Positions 10,961 through 23,255 of a DNA stretch of 64,000 nt are shown here, piece by piece. Position numbers and translations under genes: made by a program. This DNA is from Cocos nucifera (Eukaryota > Streptophyta > Magnoliopsida > Arecales > Arecaceae), in the NCBI GenBank assembly GCA_006176705.1, contig QRFJ01005776.1, forward strand, positions 40,001 through 104,000, read 5' to 3'. How positions within the stretch are numbered: position 1 is the first letter of the stretch; every line of letters starts with the position of its first letter. The notes beneath the pieces were generated by a model. It was not told the DNA's origin, did not search any database, and worked only from the letters and a program-made list of their open reading frames with translations.

Positions 10961-12233
10961 CCTATGGCATTCATATTTTGCTCGATACTAAAAATAGAAA
11001 AATTAATATGTAACTGATAGAGATCATTTATAAGAAAACCACTTGCAATTTTATTTCTTTCATAAAGAATCTTACAATGATCCTTAAGAAAACTAATTAC
11101 ATTACCTTCTTGTGCTAAACATGAAAGAAAAATCAAATTCCTACTTGCTATAGGCATATAAAAATAATCTCTAAGAACTAGATCTAATCTTGAAGATAAT
11201 CGAAAAGGATAGGTTCCCATGACCACAGTAGCAACTCTTGCTCGATTCTTGATGCATAGGATTATCTCACCATCTCTTAACCTCTTGCCATTCTCAAGAT
11301 CCTGCATAGAAGTGCACAAGTGAGTGCTAGAACCAGGGTAAAGCATCCAACTAGATGTAGAAGAAATCATAAGGTTAAATTCTATAATGAGCATACCTCC
11401 AGAAGGACCTACCTCTTTTTTGTTCTTCAGGCTGGCTAGGTAGGAAGGGCAGTTCCGCTTCTAGTGGCCGTCTGTATTATAATGAAAATATTTTTTCTTA
11501 TCAGTGGCCTTCTTCTTTGGCTCTGTCTTCTTCTTCTTTCCACCATCCATCTTCTACTTCTTCACGAACTTCTTCTTCTTTCTAAAATATTTTCTCTTGA
11601 AAGAAATCCGCTCCACAGCAAGCACTGAGCCCTTTGAACCTTTCATAGAGAGCTCAGTAGTAACCAACATATTCATAAGTTCAGCCAAGGAATTTTGAAG
11701 TTTATGCATATGGTAGTTCATGATGAATTATCCATACACATCAGTCAAAGACTGCAGAATTATGTCAATCTGCAGTTTTTGATCTAACTTGACATCGAGC
11801 TTCTCAAGCTCTTTTAAGTTCTTGATTATCATTAGACAATGATCTTGGACCGACTGTCCATAATGCATCTGAGCCTTAAATAGTCTTCTTCTGACTTGAT
11901 ATTTGGCTGCGCGACTCTATTCGCCAAACAACTCTTGTAGGTGAGCTAATATTTGGCTGCTAGTCTTAATGTCTTCATGTTGGTGCTGGAGCTCATCAGA
12001 CATCGAGCCTAATATGTAATACCTGGATTTGTTATCTTCATCCATCCATTTTTTTAGAGATACTCTCTAATTAGCAGACAGACGTGCTAGTAAAGTGGGA
12101 GGATCCTATTCTAATACATGAGTCAACTTCTTAGAATCCAAAACTATTTTGAAGTTCTAGAGCCAATCCTTGTAGTTGGATCCGGTCAGTCTATGAGTAT
12201 CCAGAATATGGGCTAGTGGATTGGATGCAGATA
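10961..12233 (-). pseudogene. P1 gag and protease (degenerate)
   Basis: The minus strand from 12233 begins ISASNPLAHILDTHRLTGSNYKDWL, the family-P gag N-terminus, but the start codon is ATA. Stops interrupt at the DWL, LE and SAN positions. The nucleocapsid knuckle reads YFHYNTDGH-stop-KRNC, so two zinc ligands are lost. Protease reads SWMLYPGSSTHLC where the intact family has VLDSGSSAHLC, so the catalytic Asp is gone. The longest open stretch is 11394-10918. Gag would form the particle and bind RNA; protease would cleave the polyprotein. Neither can work here. Confidence 0.75.
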
Positions 12234-14114
12234 TTTTTCTGTAGAGAGTCAAAATTTCTAGTTAGATTTTATAATTAGACTTAATCAATTTATTTAAAAA
12301 TTTTATTTTTAAATAAATTAGGCTTTCACTATTTACACAGATTTCTACACTCTTTTAGTAGAGATGCAAAAATTTTCATGATTATTAATTTTTGATGGGT
12401 GGTATGTTCCCACCAATTAGCTCACCACCTCACATAATAGTAATTGGTGATGGATCAACTGATGAGTGGATAACTCTTGTCTAATGATTCTCTAATCATG
12501 GTGCACCCAAATTTGGTCTCTAATTCATGAAGATCATTATGCCCGAAATGTTGCTCCACTTCTTAGTTAAGTCAGACCCACCATTTGCATGAATTAAATT
12601 TTTGATTGGATCTCTCTTCATATCCAAAATATGGAGCCCAACCCATTCTATAACCCATAGCATTCAATGCCTAGTAGACATGGTTGCATCTTCTTGATGC
12701 AACTGAACCACTGTATCCAATCGAGAGCAATCAATCCCAAAAAGGGCTCGCACATCTACAATGGTGGAAGACCTTAGACTTAATATTTTCTTAGGAAGAT
12801 TTAATTTAGATCTCGTTAAACTTGACTTGACTTAGTTATAATAATTATGACTAACCTAGTAGCATGGGTTGGCTCGAATTATTAGCCACCTCAAATCAGA
12901 ACTAGATCAATACAAATGGCCAAGTAAGTAAGATCGATGGAAGGGATATGCCATTAACTCGACAAGAGCACATTCAGGTCGAGTAGCACCTAATTAAAAA
13001 CCAGTCTATCTTATCTACTAGACTTATCTTAGATACCAAATTATCGAATCAGAATCAATCAAGTTAGCCTACAATTTAGGCTCAAACTGCAGAGCCAATT
13101 TTGGTTTTGACTTGATCGAGTCACATCTCAATGTGATTCAATCTTGATCCAGATTTAATCCTATTAGGCTAGTCAATTTTAAGATTTCTTTGATCCCATC
13201 TAACCAACTCTTGATTCGGTTTGATCAACCATTAGACCTAATTGAGCTACCCAAGCCCGAACCCAATTTTATGAAGATGTCTTAGATTTGAAAATTCCTA
13301 ATTTTTAGATCTAATTAATTTCATAATATTAATTCTTAATTAAGATTTGGGTTCATGAACAAAACATGTAACAAAATCCTAAGGTTTCAAGATCTAAAAT
13401 TTTATAGAAAATAAATTTTGATTTCTGATTAAGGACAAACATGCAGCACACCCACACATCATAAGAACATTCCATCGAATGAGAGGAGATAGCCTTTAAA
13501 CCCTACTTTATTCTGATGACTGGATGGCCAAGAAGAATGCCTTAATCAAAAATATATTTTCAAAAATAAAACTAATTAGATGTAAATCATATATCACATA
13601 TACTAAAGATCTAACCTATACATGTCTTGTATACATCTCATGTATCATAACTCAATAAACTATGCATGCTTTTACATCTAAAATATCACATATTAAATCT
13701 AAAAAAAAAAAATTTAAATTTGATCACATTAAAAATAAAACTATTCTTGATATTTATAGAACTATTCTATAACTAGTCTGCATCTTTCATATCTTGTTTG
13801 AATAAATTAAAAATTAAAAACTAGATTTTCTAACTTTTAGATCTGGTTACAATAATTATAACATCAAAAAAAAAATAAAATAGATCTAAAATTATATTTA
13901 ATCAAATTAATAACATGATCATACTAGACTACACAGAACTATTCTATTCCTAGTCTAGTCATGCATCTTATACATTATAGATCTAAATCATATGATTTTA
14001 TTTTTTGATTTTAGATCTAATCATATTTGATGTGATATCTAAAATTACTTAATATTATATCATAAATAAAAAATTAAATTAGATCTAAAAAAGATCTGAA
14101 GAACTGCTAATCTA
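12234..14114 (-). other. P1 untranslated leader
   Basis: This is an AT-rich leader of about 1.9 kb between PBS and gag. It contains the leader frame (12520-12816) and a nested inverted repeat (outer arms 13421-13433 and 13540-13551, inner arms 13459-13467 and 13511-13519). Apart from these I see only AT-rich runs such as 13701-13710. Confidence 0.6.
12520..12816 (-). pseudogene. P1 copy of the leader reading frame
   Basis: On the minus strand a 297-nt frame aligns codon for codon with the leader ORF of P4, with no length change. The start is ACG instead of ATG, and one TGA replaces the conserved Trp codon after TMSTRH. It ends with the same FMN and TAG. The product is unrecognised. See the P4 entry for description. 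Confidence 0.4.
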
Positions 14115-14126
14115 GCTTTGATACCA
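14115..14126 (-). other. P1 primer binding site (Met-tRNA type)
   Basis: The minus strand reads TGGTATCAAAGC, one change from the TGGTATCAGAGC of P2 and P3. It lies 2 bp inside the LTR that starts at 14129. Confidence 0.8.
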
Positions 14127-14128
14127 GT

Positions 14129-16083
14129 TGAAAAAAAATCTAATTTTCTGCCACAAGATCATCCAGATCTAATCAGATCTAAGATGGATTTTTCTACAAA
14201 AATTTCTATTATCTGATGAGATCTAAGAATTCTCAGATCTGATCATAGTGATCTAATATTAAAAATTAAAAATAAAATAAAATTTAATTTAATTTTAAGT
14301 ATCTTATTGGATAATATGATTATCCTGCGATGATCCTATCGGTTTCTGAGGTTTTGGAATGAGCCATGCATGTGCCTGCCCTCTACCAATATTCACTAAG
14401 GTAGGATCTGAATGTCTTCTCCTCTTGAGTCTCTTCTCCAAAAATTAGATATAAATCTAATATGTAGATCTTTCAAAATTATTTTTGAAGGCAGCCCATC
14501 CGTCTAACAAACACTATCGCATAGATCCTGAATCTTGTGCCAAAAATTTTGGACCTTCAACTTAGATTTGTGCCTAACCTTTTAGACATGTAGAAGATAG
14601 AGAGAGAGAGAGAGAGAATCTGAGGGGCATGAAGGATGAAAGGGGCAGCACTTGGGCATGGAAAGGAGATCACATCGTAAAGACCCTCTGGTGCAAGGGT
14701 TCTTATAGAAAAACCCTGCACCATATAAGAGTAACTTTTGATCAAATAACCATCTTATTTGATCTTTTGGGACTTTTGAAATTAATCTACACATCAAACA
14801 CTAGATCTCTATCTAATTTTGATGCCAAAAAGCCATCAAAAAGGGGGCGTAATAAGTAGATAAGGAAGAGTCCATTGCGCCTAGGACTCTTCCCTTAAGA
14901 GTTTAATCTAATTTGAACTCTATAATAACTCAGTCTAGGCACCTCCATAAATCACAAAATTTTATACAACCAAAGTATGCTTGAGCCCTATCACATATCT
15001 AAAAATTAGATCAAAAGAACTTCTAAAGAATTTTCTAGAAGCATCTAATCAGGTAACCCTCAATTCTCTCAATTGGGTCAACTTTTGACACTAGTCCAAT
15101 TGCACTAGAAATGTATTTAATTTCTACAATTAATATGATCTGGACTAGTTTCAGTCAGATAAAAATAAATCCATTCAAGATAAAAGAATGAGTCAAATCA
15201 AATTTGACTTGGTTGTGATGAATTAAAAAGATTACATATGGAGAAAGTTAGGCTCAATCGTGTGCTAGCACAACTACCTTGAATCTGATTGGATCTAATC
15301 CAAATCAATTGAACTAGGTTAGCTCAATTGATGAGATTCAGACCCAAATCCTTATTTGTGTGATCCAGTTAGGTTCAGTTCTGTATGGTAGCGAGACATG
15401 TCACGATCTCTATCATCGACATCATCAAAATACCTTTCGATGAACCAAAATTTTTTTGATTCATACAATTAGAATGATCGATTATCAAGATCATTCTAAT
15501 TACTTCCAAGATCCACCAGTCACACCTAGTAGTATATGGTGGCAACCCATCAAAAATAAAAGCAAACCTTTCTATGCAGCAACCTATGTGATTGAGTTCT
15601 TCTATCCTGAGCCAGGATATCATTAGGATTAAGGTGAACTTGTCAAACCCAACATCCATCATATGAATTAATCATTTGATTCGAGTCCGATGTGAAATCC
15701 TTATAGAAACTCTTTCTATAATCTTCACTCTGCCATGGCCATGGGTTAAGGACTTAATCTCATAATTATCATAGGACTACTCTTCATCTACCGAGGTAGA
15801 TAGATCCTCTATTGGTGCATTCTAATTCCTACAAAGAATATGCTATAGCCAACATACACCTCAAGATTTCGAATGCCTAGGAGACCAAGGGATAGTATAG
15901 TCAAACTATAACACCCTTAAGATGGACTGTCAATGCATCTCAGGTCAAAGAATCAGACACACCACTACAGCATTGAGCTAATCATCGACGAGAAGGTAGA
16001 CTTTCTTATGACTACTCGAGGTGGTCATGCTCAGTGCCCTCATTCTCTAACGACTATCTATACTCTTGCTCTGGTGTCTATAC
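14129..16083 (-). repeat. P1 5' LTR, truncated by P2 insertion
   Basis: It aligns with the P1 left LTR from its start (TGAAAAAAAATC) to a CTCTGGTGTCT block matching 8193-8203 in the left copy, then stops 1955 bp in. The missing 300 or so bp should lie to the right of the window. The last 5 bp, tatac, are the left TSD of P2. A (GA)n microsatellite sits at 14596-14617. Confidence 0.85.
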
Positions 16084-18367
16084 TATTAGATGTGCGCCCT
16101 TGAAGCTAGATTAGCTGACACTTGTAATACACTTTAAAGAATAAAATTATAATTTTGACTATAAATAATAAAATAGATTATTTTGTATCATAATGTGTAT
16201 TTAAAAGTATCTATGATACATCCCTTGAGTTAATGGCAATGATAGTTCATATTTTTAAGAGTTGAAAATTTAAGACATGAATTTTTATTATTAACTCATA
16301 AAATGCTCCCGACCATAGGATCATCATGAGGATGGTGATTGATTTGCAATGTTGGTGTACGATCGCTTCTTTAGGATAGATGAGTCTTGAGTCTATGGTG
16401 TAGAGATACTAGAGCGAGAGTATAGATACTCATTAGAGAATGAGGGCATTGAGCGTGACCACCTCGAGCAGTCATGAGTCTACCTTCTTATCGATGATTG
16501 GCTCGAAGCTGCAGTGGTGTGTCTGATTCTTTGACCTAAGATGCATTAGCAATTCACCATGAGGATGTTATAGTTTGACTACACCATAACTCGATCTTCT
16601 AGCCATTCAAAATCTTAAGGTGTATGTTGGCAATAGCATGTTCATTGTAGGAATTGGATTGCACCAATAAGGGATCTATCTACCTCGGTAGAAGAGGAGC
16701 AGTCCTCTGATGATCATGTGAATCAAGTCCATAAGCTCGTGGCCATGGTAGAGTGAAATAATAGAAAGAGTTTCTATTAGGATTTTCATATTAGACTTGA
16801 ATCGAATGATTAATTCATATGACGGATATTAGGATTTGACGAGATGACCTTAACCCTAATCTGGTCGGGGCTCAAGATAGAGAAACTTAATCACACAAGT
16901 AACTACACGGAGTGGTTCACTTTTAGTTTTGATGGATTGCCACCATACGCTGCTAGGTGTCACTAGTGGATTTTGGGAGCAATTAGAATGATTAGGATGA
17001 TCGATCATACTAGTTGTCTGAATTAGAAAAGTTCTGATCCATCGAAAGATATTTTGATAATATCGATGATAGATATCACGACATATCCAATTACCATACA
17101 GAACTTAACCTAACTGGATCACACAAATAGGGGTTTAGATCTGGATATCATCAATTAGATTAATCTAGTTCAACTGATTTGAATAAGATTTATTTAAGTT
17201 CAAGAAAATCGTGCTAGCACACGATTGAGCCTAATGTTCTCCTTTAACAATCATTAAAATTTATCTCAACTGAGCCAAATATATTTGGGCTCACTCAAAA
17301 ATCTTTACTTGATCCAACTGAAGCTTGTCTAGGTCAAAAAAGGATTGTCTTAATTTATAAAATAAATTTGAGACAACACCAACTATTTTCCATCACCTGC
17401 TAAATCTTTTCTTTGGACTTTGGTCAAATGTTGACCTTTGACACTTGGATATCTGCCCATGTGTTATGCACCCATAGGAGAGAACCATGGGCCTTGTCCC
17501 CCTGCTAAAAAGTAGACAAGCAAGGGGCACATGCCTAGGGAGGCATGCGCCCCATGAGGATAAGATTTGGAGTCCCATACAGATGGGACTGCAGTTACTA
17601 TAGGGAATCAACCTAGATGGCACAAAGAAGACTTGTTTGACCCAGTCTTGGGGCCATCTAAGAAGAGTTTTGAGGGACTCTAATTTGATTAGATCAAATG
17701 ATGTCATTCTATCAATCAGATTTAAATCTGATTGCATAAAAGGCTATGATTGATTGGGATGATGTGGCACTGCATGGCACAGTAGGGTCTATATAAACCC
17801 TATCTATGCCTAGAATAAAAAAGAACTTCTGCCTTTAGCCCATGCCATAAAGCTTTTCTCCCTCTTCTCCATGCCACCCTCTAGTCCTCTCTCTCCTCTT
17901 CACACCCAAGAGCTTTTGGGCATGAGTTAGGTGTGATCCAAGCAAGTGAAAGGCGATAAGAAAGGAAGAAGGCAGCACTACTGTAAGAGACAATGGTTGT
18001 TCTTCAAAAGTATTTTTGAAGACCTTCAAGATTAAATCTAGATCTGATTTTTAGAGGATTAATTAAAAAGGAGAAGATATTCAGATCTTGCTCGAGTAGA
18101 TACTGGTAGAGGCCAGGCGCTTGCATGGCTACGTCCAGAACATCAGGCAAACAATAGGATCATCATAGGATAATTGGATTATCCAAAATAAAGATATAAT
18201 TAAATTAGATTTAATTTAATTTTTATTTTATTTTATTAGATTAATAATATTAGATCTAAAGAGTCTCAAATTTGATTAGGATCTTAGAGAAAAATTTTTA
18301 AAATATATCTCTTGATCTAATCAGATCTGAACGAACCTAACCCGGAAAATAAGGTTTTTTCCTTTCA
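16084..18367 (+). repeat. P2 5' LTR
   Basis: The 2284-bp LTR aligns with the LTRs of P3 and P4. It begins TATTAGATGTGCG (first dinucleotide mutated from TG) and ends CCTTTCA directly before the PBS. It contains a GTGCTAGCAC palindrome at 17211-17220, a TATA box at 17790 and a pyrimidine-rich R/U5 near 17870. The 5 bp before it are tatac. Confidence 0.85.
17790..17797 (+). promoter_or_regulatory. TATA box of P2 5' LTR
   Basis: TATATAAA in the context GGGTC-TATATAAA-CCC lies 570 bp before the LTR end. The same context recurs at 60926 in P4, which supports it as the element promoter. Confidence 0.65.
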
Positions 18368-18369
18368 AC

Positions 18370-18381
18370 TGGTATCAGAGC
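18370..18381 (+). other. P2 primer binding site (Met-tRNA type)
   Basis: TGGTATCAGAGC lies 2 bp after the 5' LTR end and is complementary to the 3' end of initiator-type Met tRNA, the usual copia primer. Confidence 0.9.
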
Positions 18382-20246
18382 AAGGTTCTAAAATTCATTG
18401 GATCTAATTTTAATTTATTTTTAATCTAATAATTATATAATTTTAGATATCACATGAGATACAATTAGATCTAAAATTTAAAAAAAAATAAATAATCTAG
18501 ATCTATGATGTATGAGATACATGACTAGACTAGGAATTGATTTATTCTATGTGTAGTCTAACTTGATCATAATTTTAATTTAATTAATTATAATTTTTAA
18601 ATCTTTTATTTACTATTTTTTAATATTATAAATATTATAATTAAATCTAAAAAATAAAAAATAAATTTATTTAATTTATTCATATGAGATATGATAGATG
18701 TATGTTTAGACTAGTTATAGAATAGTTCCACAAAATTATCTAGAATAAATTTTAATTTGATATGATTCAATTTAAATCTTATTTTTTAGATGTTTATGAG
18801 ATAATTTAGATCTACAAATATGTGTGATATGATACATGAGATTTATGTAAAATATATTTTTAGTTAAATTAATTTTTATATATATGATATATGATGTAGA
18901 TCTAACTAGTTTTGTAGATTTATCATATTTTTGATTAAGATGTTCTCCTTGGCCATTTGGTCATAAGAATGAAGTAGGATTTAAAAGCCCTCTTCTATCA
19001 TTCGATGGAGTGTTCTTATGATGTGTAGGGGTGTTGTGCGTTCGTCCTTAATCAAAAATCCAAAACTTATTTTCTACAAAATCCTAGAACCTGAAATCCT
19101 AGGATTTTATATACATATTTTATTCATGAACCCTAAACTTAATTAAGAATTAAGATTATAAAATATATTAGATCTAAAATTAAAAATTTTTAGATCTATG
19201 ACATATTCATAAAATTAGGTTCGGACTTTGATAGCTTAATTAGGTCTAGCAGTTGATCAAATCGAATCAAGAGTTGGTTAGATGGGATCAAGAGTGCTTA
19301 AATTGACCAGCCTAATAGGATTAAGTCCAGATCAAGATCGAGTCACATGAGTGATCGATCAAGTTAAGACCTAATTAGGCTCAGTGGTTAGAGTCTGGAT
19401 TGTAGGCTAATCCGATTGGTTCTGGCTCAACAATTGGTGTCTAAGGTAAGTTTGGCAGATATGATCGACTGGTTTTTAATTGGGAGTTACTCAACTCGAA
19501 TGCATTCTTATCGAGTTAATGGCATATCCCTTCCACCGATCTCACTTACCTATCCATATTTGTTAGCTCGGTCCTAATCTAAAGTGGCTAACAATCTGAG
19601 CTAACCCATGCCACTAGGTTAGTTATAATGGTTATGGCTATGTTAAGTCAAATTTAAAGAGATCTAAATCAAATCTCCCTACGAAAAAATTAAGTCTAAG
19701 GTCTTCCACCATTATAGATGTACGGACTCCTTTCGGGTTTGATTGTTCTCGACTGATCATAGTGGTTCAGTTGCACTGAAAAGATGCAACCATGTCTATT
19801 AGACATTGGATGCTATGGGCTGGAGGATGGATTAGGCTCAATATTTTAGATATGGAAAGAGATCCAATTAAAAATCCAATCTGTGCAAATGGTGGGTCTG
19901 ACTTAACTAAGGAATGGATTAATATTCTAGGCATGGTGAGATTCATGAATTAGAGACCAAGCCTAGGTGCACCATGATTAGAGAATCATTGGACAAGAGT
20001 TGTTCACTCATTAGCTAATCCATCATCAATAACTATTAGGTGAGGTGATGAGTCGGTTTGTGGGACTCCACCATCCACTAAAAATCAGTAATCATGGAGA
20101 TTTTCACATCTCTATAGAGGGAGTGTAGGGATCCAAGAAAATAGTAAGAGCTAATTTATTTAAAAAATCAAACTCCTAAATAAATTGGTCAAGTCTTAAT
20201 TATAAAATCTAACTAAAAACTTTGACACTCTATAGGAAAAAGAAAA
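18382..20246 (+). other. P2 untranslated leader
   Basis: The AT-rich leader contains a nested inverted repeat (outer arms 18928-18939 and 19047-19058, perfect 12-bp match; inner arms 18961-18969 and 19013-19021, perfect 9-bp match). It also contains the leader reading frame at 19657-19953. The rest shows no coding signal. Confidence 0.65.
19657..19953 (+). pseudogene. P2 copy of the leader reading frame
   Basis: This 297-nt frame matches the P4 leader ORF without indels and ends at the same FMN-TAG. The start is AAG rather than ATG, and one CGA has become TGA after the VVQLH block. Relative to P4 I count about 16 amino-acid-changing and about 7 silent codon differences, close to neutral expectation after insertion. 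The product is unrecognised. Confidence 0.4.
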
Positions 20247-20937
20247 ATATCTGCATCCAATCCACTAGCCCATATCCTGGACACCCATAGACTGATCGAA
20301 CCCAATTATAAGGATTGGCCCAAAAAATTCAAAATTATTTTGTGTTCTGAGAAGTTGACTCATGTATTGGACTAGGATCCTTCCACCTTACCAGCTCATC
20401 CATCCACTGAATATAGAGCGTCTCTTGATAAATGGACAGATGAAAATAATAAGGCAAGATACTATATGTTGAGCTCGATGTTTGATGAGCTTTAGCATCA
20501 ATATGAAGATATCAAGACTGTCCGCCAAATGTTGGCTCACCGGCAAGAGTTGTTTGGTGAACAAAATCGCATAGCCAAATATCAGATCACTAAACGACTG
20601 TTTAAGGCTAAAATACGTGATGGACAATTAGTCCAAGATAATTGTTTGATGATGATTAAGAACTTGGAAGAGCTTGAGAAGCTCATAGTGAAGTTAGGCT
20701 AGGATCTATAGAATGATATAATTCTACAATCCATGACTGATGCATATGGGCAGTTCATCATGAACTACCATATGCATAAACATCAGAATACTCTGGCTAT
20801 GCTTATTAATATGCTGGTTACTGCTGAGCTTTCTATGAAAGATTCTAAAGGCTCAGTACTTGCTATGGAATGGACTTCTTCCAAAAAATAGTTTTTTGAA
20901 AAGAAGAAGAAGTCTATGAAAAAATAAAAGATGGAAG
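20247..20937 (+). pseudogene. P2 gag, N-terminal part (split by P3)
   Basis: The frame begins ISASNPLAHILDTHRLIEPNYKDWPKKFKIILCSEKLTHVLD with ATA in place of the ATG seen in P3 and P4. Later blocks are STEYRASLDKWTDENNKARYYMLSSM, RQMLAHRQELFGEQNRIAKYQITKRLFKAKIRDGQLVQDN and NDIILQSMTDAYGQFIMNYHMHKHQN, all typical of the copia capsid region (UBN2/retrotran_gag type). Several TAG/TGA codons interrupt it. The piece ends at the Lys-rich stretch before the nucleocapsid knuckle, where P3 is inserted; gag resumes at 31170. Confidence 0.8.
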
Positions 20938-23241
20938 TGAAGGGAAATCCTGATTTCCCTGACCAGGTTCGTTCAGATCTGATCAGATCAAGAGATATAT
21001 TTCAAAAATTTTTCTCTTAGATCTGTATCAGATCAGGGATGCTTCAGATCTGATTCTTATTTATTTAATAAAAATTAAATGAAAAGGATAAATTAAATCA
21101 CATTCAATTTACCTGAATAGGGTAATCCTATTACCCTGTTGATGATCCTGTTTGCAGCGGAAGGTTCTGGATCAAGCCACGCAAGCGCCTGGCCTCTACC
21201 GGTATCCACTCGGGCTGGATCTGGAGATCCTCTTCTTCTCTATCACGCCTCCAAAAATCAGATCTGGATCTGATCTGGAGGATCTTCAAAACTCCTTTTG
21301 AAGATCTGCAGTCGTTCCTTCGCAGCAGCGCAGCCTTCTTGCTTTTGATCGCCTTTTCTTGATCTAAATCGCACCAATCCAAATCCAAAACACTTTTGGA
21401 CGTGGAGAGCAAGGGGAGAAGAGAGTATGGCGTGGAGAAAGGGGAGAGAGGCAGCCTTGGGGCGTGGGAAGATTGCTTCTTGATTACTTCTTTCTTGATT
21501 ATTATTTTCAGTTGGGCGCAGGGTCTCTATATATAGACTAAGCTGTGATCCAACTCCTCTTCCTTCCCAACCAATCACAACCCTTTGTGAAATCAGATCT
21601 AAATCTGATTGGTGGGAATAGAGTCCCCTGGATTCCTACCTTGGAGAGTGCCTTAAGACCAGTCAAACTTGGATTCTTAGAAGAACTCTCAATTGGAATC
21701 CTAAAGGGAGATGGAGTCCTTGTCCAACAAGGACTCCTGGGCGCCTCTTACTTGGGCTCACGCCTCCCTTGGCGTGTGCCCATCTCCTTGCCAGGTTCTG
21801 GCAGGGGGACAAAGCCCCCACCAGCTCTCCAATAGGTGCATGACATGTGGTCAAAAGTCAAAGGGTGAATGGTCAACGTTTGACCAGTCAAAGGTAGACT
21901 TTTGACCAAAGTCAAAGAACAAGAAATGGCAGGTGACCAAAAATTGGCAGGTAATGTCTTACAAAATAAGACAACCTATTTCTGACTTGGACAACCTCCA
22001 GTCAGACCATATGAAGGCCTCTGATTTGAGCACAAACTCCTTTGGCTCAGTCAGGACAACTTATTTATGATAGCAAAAGAAGAACGTTAGGTTCAATCGA
22101 GTGCTAGCACGATTTCCTTGAACCTAATTGAATCTCATTCAGATCAATTGAACTAGATCAGTTCAATTGATGATCACCAGATTCAAACCCTTGTTTGTGT
22201 GACCCAGTTAGGTTCAGTTCTGTATGGTAATGGGATATGTCATGATCTCTATCATCGACATCATCGAAACTCCTTTCGATGGATCAGAACTCTTCTGATT
22301 CGAACAGCTAGAATGATCGATCATCTAAATCATTCTAATTGCTCCCAAAATCCACCAGTGACACCTAGCAGTATATGGTGGCAACCCATCAGAGCTGAAT
22401 GCGAACCTCTTGGTGCAGCTACCTGTGTGATTCAGTTCTTCTATCTTGAGCCCCGATCAGATTAGGGTTAAGGTGAACTCGTCAAACCCTAGTCTCTGTC
22501 ATATGATGTAATCATTCGATTCGAGTCCAATGTGAAAATCTAAATAGAAACTCTTTCTATTATTTCACTCTGCCATGGCCATGGGCTTCTGGACTTGATT
22601 CTCATGATCATCATAGGGCTACTCCTCTACCACCGAGGTAGATAGATCCCATCTTGATGCAATCCAGTTCCTACAATGAACATGTCATAGCCAACATACA
22701 CCTCAGGGTTCCATATGGCTAGGAGACCGAGTAATGGTGTAGTCAAACTATAACACCCTCAAGGTGAACTGCCGATGCATCTCAGGTCAAAGAACCAGAC
22801 ACACTACTGCAGCATCGAGTCAGTCATTGACGAGAAGGTAGACTCCCTAATGACTACTCGAGGTGGTCACGCTCAGTGCCCTCGTTCTCTAACGAGTACC
22901 TGTACTCTCGCTCCGGTGTCTCCACACCGTAGACTCAAGACTCATCTACTAAAGAGAAGCGATTGTACACCAACCTTCCGGATCAATCACCATCCTCGTG
23001 ATGATCCTATGGTCGGGAGCATTTTATGAGTTAATAATGATTATTCATGTCTTAAATTTTCAACTCTTGAAAATATGAATTATCATTACCATTAACTCAA
23101 AGGATGTATCACAGACACTAAATACACATGTGTGATAGAAAATAACCCATTTATTAATTATAGTCAAAATTACAATTTTGCCCCTAGAAGTGTATTACAA
23201 GTGTCAGCCAATTCTGGCTTCTAGGGCACATATATCTAACA
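20938..23241 (-). repeat. P3 3' LTR
   Basis: The 2304-bp LTR reads, in element orientation, from TGTTAGATATATGTGCCC to CCTTCA. A TATATATA box lies at 21528-21535 and a GTGCTAGCAC palindrome at 22101-22110. It is preceded in the element by the polypurine tract at 23242-23253. The open frames within it are not conserved between copies. Confidence 0.95.
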
Positions 23242-23253
23242 ATCTCCCACTTG
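23242..23253 (-). other. P3 polypurine tract
   Basis: The minus strand reads AAGTGGGAGATT immediately before the TGTTAG of the 3' LTR. It would prime plus-strand synthesis. Confidence 0.75.
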
Positions 23254-23255
23254 TC

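Larger units (their letters stand above)
6263..16083 (-). mobile_element. P1: family-P copia element, minus strand, right LTR interrupted
   Basis: On the minus strand the order is 5' LTR (14129 to beyond 16083), Met PBS, leader, gag, protease, integrase, RT, RNase H and 3' LTR (8520 to 6263). The left LTR starts TGAAGG in plus orientation and ends CCAACA, matching P3. The 5 bp before the left LTR are atctt; the partner TSD should lie beyond base 64000 because P2 has split the right LTR at 16083/16084. The internal region of 5608 bp lacks about 230 bp of RT relative to P3. It is heavily mutated. Confidence 0.85.

Noticed and set aside
18370..18381. Possible tRNA gene signal at the primer binding sites.
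   Set aside because: Only the 3' tRNA-complementary stretch is present; no cloverleaf surrounds it. The same holds for 28862, 14115, 38338 and 51935.
21131..21905. Several open frames of 60-106 codons in the P3 LTRs (also 29040-29779).
   Set aside because: They overlap each other on both strands within U3/R/U5 and are not kept in P1, P2 or P4.
22199..22465. 88-codon frame in the P3 LTR with similar frames at 30121, 7480 and 60258-60073.
   Set aside because: It is antisense to the elements and appears in each LTR only because LTRs are copies; stops and start losses vary freely.
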